A stretch of 25,460 nucleotides of DNA from Thermoleophilia bacterium (lineage in GTDB: Bacteria > Actinomycetota > Thermoleophilia > Gaiellales > Gaiellaceae): NCBI GenBank assembly GCA_020845695.1, contig JADLFG010000059.1, positions 1 to 25,460 of the forward strand, written 5' to 3'. Every line of letters begins with the position of its first letter. The stretch's first letter is position 1. Position numbers and translations under genes: made by a program. The notes under the pieces are model-generated. The model was given only the letters and a program-made list of their open reading frames with translations, made no database searches and had not been told where the DNA came from. Of the stretch, positions 22,076 through 25,460 are shown in pieces.

Positions 22076-23334
22076 GGGTACAGCCCCCGGACCGTGGTCG
22101 CAGCGGCGAGCCGCTGCACGCCGAGCCCGTAGGCGGCGAGCCGGAGGCTGAGGCCGCGCTGCTCGTGCAGCGCCCAGACCTCGTCGAACGCGCGGGTCAT
22201 CACGACCTCGAGCTGCCCGTTCACCTCCGCCTCCGACCAGAAGTACTCCTGGATCGCCTGCACCCACTCGAAGTAGGAGACGACGACTCCGCCCGCGTTC
22301 GCGAGCACGTCGGGGAGGACGAGCACGCCCTTCCGCTCGAGGATCTCGTCGGCGGCCGGGGTGACGGGGCCGTTCGCCCCCTCGAGGACGGCGCGCGCGC
22401 GCACGCGCCCCGCGTTCCCATCGTGAATCGCCTGCTCGAGCGCGCACGGCGCGAGCAGGTCGCACTCGACGAGCAGCAGCTCCTCGCCCGAGATCGTCTC
22501 GGCACCGGGTAGATCGGCGACCGAGCCCGTCCTCGCCTTGTGGGCGAGCGCGGCCTCGACGTCGAGACCGGCGCGGTCCTGGACGGCGCCGCCCGAGTCG
22601 GCGAGCGCCACGATCCTGGCTCCGTCACCCGCGAGGAATCGGGCCAGGGAGGCGCCGACGTTCCCGAGCCCCTGGATCGCGACCGTCTGCTCGGGGAGCG
22701 GGCGGCCGAGCCGCCCGGCCGCGCTGCGGGCGCAGAAGAGCAGCCCGCGGGCGGTCGCCTCCAGCCGGCCCTGGGAGCCGCCGACCTCGAGCGGCTTGCC
22801 GGTCACCACCTCGCGCACCGAGTAGCCGACGTGCATCGAGTAGGTGTCGAAGATCCAGGCCATCACGCTCGGGTCGGTACCGACGTCGGGCGCGAGGATG
22901 TCCCGCTCCGGGCCGATGTCAGCGATGATCTCCGAGGTGTAGCGGCGGGTCAGACGCTCGAGCTCGCCGCGGGAGAGCTGCTTGGGGTCGCAGGCGATGC
23001 CGCCCTTGGCGCCGCCGAACGGGATTCCCGTCAGCGCGCACTTCCAGCTCATCGACATCGCGAGCGCCCGCACCGCGTCGAGGGTGACGTCCGGGTGGTA
23101 GCGGATGCCACCCTTCGCCGGGCCTCGCGCGACGTTGTGGGCGACGCGGTAGCCCTCGAACACGCGGATGGCGCCGTCGTCCATCCTCACCGGTACCGAC
23201 ACGATCAGCGATTTCTTGCAGCGGCCGAGGAGCTCGGCGATGCTCGGGTCGATCTCGAGCGCGGCCGCCACGCGCCGGAGCTGCTCGCGGGCGAGCTCGA
23301 AGGGGTTCTCGCGCAGGTGCGAGGCCGCGCTCAC
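22072..23334 (-). CDS. gdhA: glutamate dehydrogenase (Glu/Leu/Phe/Val dehydrogenase family)
   Basis: Interconverts 2-oxoglutarate plus ammonium and glutamate with NAD(P)(H). The 420 residues carry the substrate domain ARGPAKGGIRYHPDVTLDAVRALA (lysine 74), WKCALTGIPFGGAKGGI (lysines 98 and 110, the latter in the catalytic-lysine motif), LAPDVGTDP, the dinucleotide fold GLGNVGASLA (222-231) with Asp244 at the end of the second strand, and ANGPVTPAAD. Asp at that position mildly favours NAD. GTG start at 23332-23334 overlaps the FNT stop by four bases (GTGA), and the stop overlaps ppk2 in the same way, so all three are translationally coupled. The role may be catabolic or assimilatory. Confidence 0.95.
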   Translation of the reverse strand: MSAASHLRENPFELAREQLRRVAAALEIDPSIAELLGRCKKSLIVSVPVRMDDGAIRVFEGYRVAHNVARGPAKGGIRYHPDVTLDAVRALAMSMSWKCALTGIPFGGAKGGIACDPKQLSRGELERLTRRYTSEIIADIGPERDILAPDVGTDPSVMAWIFDTYSMHVGYSVREVVTGKPLEVGGSQGRLEATARGLLFCARSAAGRLGRPLPEQTVAIQGLGNVGASLARFLAGDGARIVALADSGGAVQDRAGLDVEAALAHKARTGSVADLPGAETISGEELLLVECDLLAPCALEQAIHDGNAGRVRARAVLEGANGPVTPAADEILERKGVLVLPDVLANAGGVVVSYFEWVQAIQEYFWSEAEVNGQLEVVMTRAFDEVWALHEQRGLSLRLAAYGLGVQRLAAATTVRGLYP

Positions 23335-24233
23335 ACCCGGGCCTCGCCGCCCGCCCGGACGGGACGTAGGTAGACGAACCAGTAGAGGGCGCCGACGAGG
23401 ACGGTGCCGCCGACGATGTTGCCGATCGTGACGGGGATCAGGTTGTCGACGACGAACGCTCCCCAGGTCAGGCCGGAGAGGTCGGGTGGCGCCTCGAGCG
23501 ACGCGAGAACGCCGGCGTCGGCCTTGATGAAGAGCCCGGCCGGGATGAAGTACATGTTCGCGACCGAGTGCTCGAACCCGGCCGCGACGAACGCCGCGAT
23601 CGGCGGGACGATCGCGAGGATCCGGTCGGTGGTGGTGCGGGCGCTGTAGCAGAGCCAGACGGCCATGCAGACGAGCGCGTTGCACATGATCCCGAGCGCG
23701 ACCGCCTGCCCGAAGCCGAGCCCCGTCTTGGCGCTCGCGATCGTGAGCGCCTGCGCGCCGATCGCCCCCTCGCCGAACGTGTGCTGCTGCGTGCCGTACA
23801 TGAGCCCTGCGGTCGCGATCGCGCCCGCGAAGTTGCCGGTGTAGACGACGGCCCAGTTGCGGACGAGCTCGAGCGTGGAGACGCGACGGCTCGCCCATGC
23901 CATCACGATCAGGTTGTTGCCGGTGAAGAGCTCGGCGCCGGCGACGACGACGAGGATCAGGCCGAGGGAGAAGACGACACCGGCGAGCAGCCTCCCGACG
24001 CCGTACGGGAGCGCAGCCCCGCCCGCGGTCGCGGTCGTGGCGAAGATCGCGCCCATCGAGATGAACGCACCGGCCAGGATCGCGAGCGCGAGCTGGCTCG
24101 CGACCGGCAGCGTCGCCTTCGCCCGGCCGACATCGGCGGCCCGCCGCGCCATCTCCGCGGGCGGCAGCGCGTCGAGACCGCCAGCCGGGAAGGCAGGGGC
24201 GGCCGGTGGCGTCTCGCCGGGGTGCACGGCCAT
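23331..24233 (-). CDS. formate/nitrite transporter (FNT) family channel
   Basis: Pentameric inner-membrane channel for small monovalent anions such as formate or nitrite. The 300 residues include six membrane segments from about 48 to 290, the LFTGNNLIVM omega-loop region (102-111), GNFAGA (133-138), NALVCMAVWL (185-194), and FEHSVANMYFIP with the central gating His222, equivalent to FocA His209. The ATG at 24231-24233 (MAVHPGE) is preferred over a start ten codons upstream because the longer form adds only a basic, GC-driven extension. First gene of the four-gene minus-strand operon. Its pairing with glutamate dehydrogenase suggests nitrogen compounds (nitrite), but the substrate is inferred. 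Confidence 0.92.
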   Translation of the reverse strand: MAVHPGETPPAAPAFPAGGLDALPPAEMARRAADVGRAKATLPVASQLALAILAGAFISMGAIFATTATAGGAALPYGVGRLLAGVVFSLGLILVVVAGAELFTGNNLIVMAWASRRVSTLELVRNWAVVYTGNFAGAIATAGLMYGTQQHTFGEGAIGAQALTIASAKTGLGFGQAVALGIMCNALVCMAVWLCYSARTTTDRILAIVPPIAAFVAAGFEHSVANMYFIPAGLFIKADAGVLASLEAPPDLSGLTWGAFVVDNLIPVTIGNIVGGTVLVGALYWFVYLRPVRAGGEARV

Positions 24234-24395
24234 CTGCGCGCGGGTTCGGCGCCGCGGGCGCAACCCCTGCCGGACCGGCCGTCCATCCCGCCGTCCCCCT
24301 GAGGGGTGACAGCCGCAGCGCGCGACCGGGGATCAGCCGGCCGGCCCGGTATGTCGTTACTTCGGGCACAGGCTCGACGCGACCTCGACCCGCGA

Positions 24396-25316
24396 ATGAC
24401 GACCGTGACATCCATGCCGGCCACCGGCCGCCGCAGCGCCCCGCTGCGAGTGCTCCTGATCGAGAGCGACCCGGGCACCGCGCGGTGGATCGGCGAGGCG
24501 CTCGCCTCGCGCGAGACGGAGAGCTTCGAGGTCGAGTGGGTGCGGGAGCTCGTGCCCGGGCTCGACCGCCTCGGCGAGGGCGCAGCGGACGTGTGCGTGC
24601 TCGATCTCTCCCTGGGCGGGTCGGCCGCGGCACGCACGGTGCTCGCGGCCCGCGTGCAGGCACCCGACACGCCGGTGATCGTGCTCGCGGCCGAGGCCGA
24701 TGAGGAGCTGGCCGCGCAGGCGGTCGCCGAGGGCGCGCACGACTACCTGGTGCGGGAGCAGCTCCACCCCGATCTCGTCGCGTGGGGAATCACCCAGGCT
24801 GCCTACCGGGCCCGCAGGTCGCCCCGCTTCGAGCAGGCACGCATGCTCGACGAGCTGACCGGGGTCCTGAACGGCCGCGGGCTCGCCGCGGTCGGCGAGC
24901 GCCAGGTTCGAGTTGCCGCGTTTACCCGGCGCCCGTTCGCCGTGCTCTACGTCGACGTCGACGGGCTCGCGACCATCAACGAGCGTCACGGCAGGGCGGC
25001 GGGCGACCGCGTGGTCCTCGACGTCGTGACGTTGCTCGCCGGCACGTTCCGGGCCTCCGACGTGATCGCCCGCGTGGGCGGCGACGAGCTCTGCGTGATC
25101 CTCTGCGACGTGACGCTCGACGGCTTTGGAGAGGAGCGCGCGCAGGAGCGGCTCGCCGAGGCGCTGGCCCGCCTCAACGCCCGCCGCGACGAGGCCCCAG
25201 CGATCGCCCTGACGATCGGAGCGTCGCGTCTCGACCCGGCGCAGCCCTGCACGTTCGATCAGCTGCTGCGACGTGCGCGCCACGCGATGCGCGACCGCAA
25301 GCTCGCCGCCGCCTGA
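24396..25316 (+). CDS. receiver-GGDEF protein (candidate diguanylate cyclase)
   Basis: Probable c-di-GMP signalling protein of 306 residues. The N-terminal receiver (about 17-135) has acidic Glu23/Asp25 and phosphoacceptor-position Asp70 (VLDLSLGG), but the conserved Thr is Ala98 and the conserved Lys is Arg120, so phosphorylation switching may be weak. The C-terminal GGDEF domain (about 150-304) has DELTGVLNGRGL, metal-site Asp187 (YVDVDG), AAGDRVL-like AAGDRVV, inhibitory-site RASD (219-222) and the signature GGDEL (228-232). ATG 24396 is chosen; in-frame starts at 24306, 24351 and 24414 are also possible and none has a convincing Shine-Dalgarno. Divergent from the FNT gene; no adjacent partner kinase. 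Confidence 0.88.
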   Translation: MTTVTSMPATGRRSAPLRVLLIESDPGTARWIGEALASRETESFEVEWVRELVPGLDRLGEGAADVCVLDLSLGGSAAARTVLAARVQAPDTPVIVLAAEADEELAAQAVAEGAHDYLVREQLHPDLVAWGITQAAYRARRSPRFEQARMLDELTGVLNGRGLAAVGERQVRVAAFTRRPFAVLYVDVDGLATINERHGRAAGDRVVLDVVTLLAGTFRASDVIARVGGDELCVILCDVTLDGFGEERAQERLAEALARLNARRDEAPAIALTIGASRLDPAQPCTFDQLLRRARHAMRDRKLAAA

Positions 25317-25347
25317 CGCCCCGGGCCGGCTGCCGCTAGCCTCGATT

Positions 25348-25460
25348 CCCCACGGGGCGTGTGTAGGGGCGTCTGGGTACGGTTGCTGAGCTTCGGTGTG
25401 GGGTGTGCGGCTGTGGCGGTGGGCGAGGGCTGCGGCCGTGGCTGGGAGCGTGTCCGGGGC
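25348..25460. other. non-coding GT-rich end with a repeat-like start
   Basis: A short hairpin CCCCACGGGG (25348-25357) follows the GGDEF gene, then GTAGGGGC (25363-25370), the same opening as the elements at 8060 and 8246, then a strongly G/T-rich stretch to the window edge. No gene is recognised. It may be another member of the repeat cluster at 8060-8281, cut by the window end. Confidence 0.35.

Overview
The window is a very GC-rich, densely packed bacterial chromosome segment. Vertically inherited core genes (thrS, infC, rpmI, rplT), many GTG/TTG starts, 4-nt GTGA/ATGA gene overlaps, -10 elements placed for leaderless transcripts, a mycobacterial-type CsoR and a MutT1-like Nudix gene beside ppk all point to an actinobacterium. 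A deep lineage such as Thermoleophilia (Gaiellales/Solirubrobacterales) would fit, but the class is an inference from general character and was not tested. No rRNA, tRNA, CRISPR array, phage or insertion sequence was seen.

Layout. (1) 1-3437: minus-strand translation block thrS -> infC -> rpmI -> rplT, with a structured leader and intrinsic-terminator hairpin between thrS and infC and a long hairpin after rplT. (2) 3496-7543: polyphosphate block, with a CYTH-CHAD protein and a MutT1-like Nudix hydrolase on the plus strand, convergent with polyphosphate kinase 1 on the minus strand; three tandem 13-bp palindromes lie between them and encode the end of the Nudix protein. (3) 7673-8307: an ArsR-type regulator with cysteine pairs and a non-coding repeat cluster. 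(4) 8308-11831: a divergent PhoP/RegX3-like regulator and soluble histidine kinase (start codons 12 bp apart), then a DUF47/PhoU-like protein and a Pit phosphate transporter. (5) 11945-13747: a VanW/peptidoglycan-binding-like surface protein. (6) 13760-16787: copper operon copZ-copA-csoR with a canonical promoter carrying a CsoR-type operator, plus a small membrane protein. (7) 16785-20478: an M19 dipeptidase, then a B12-dependent diol/glycerol dehydratase made of a small subunit and a fused large+medium subunit. (8) 24233-20491 (minus): FNT channel -> glutamate dehydrogenase -> PPK2 -> KduD-like SDR, tightly coupled. (9) 24396-25316: a receiver-GGDEF protein, then a GT-rich repeat-like end.

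Common thread. Much of the window concerns phosphate: import (Pit/DUF47), sensing (two-component pair), storage (PPK1), polyphosphate binding or cleavage (CYTH-CHAD), nucleotide or polyphosphate hydrolysis (Nudix) and reuse of polyphosphate to charge nucleotides (PPK2). The most unusual points are the nearly symmetric 18-bp divergent start region of the two-component pair, repeated -10/N6/start-codon geometry, the fused diol dehydratase without nearby reactivase, PPK2 translationally coupled to glutamate dehydrogenase and an FNT channel, and a CopA whose N-terminal metal site has lost a cysteine.
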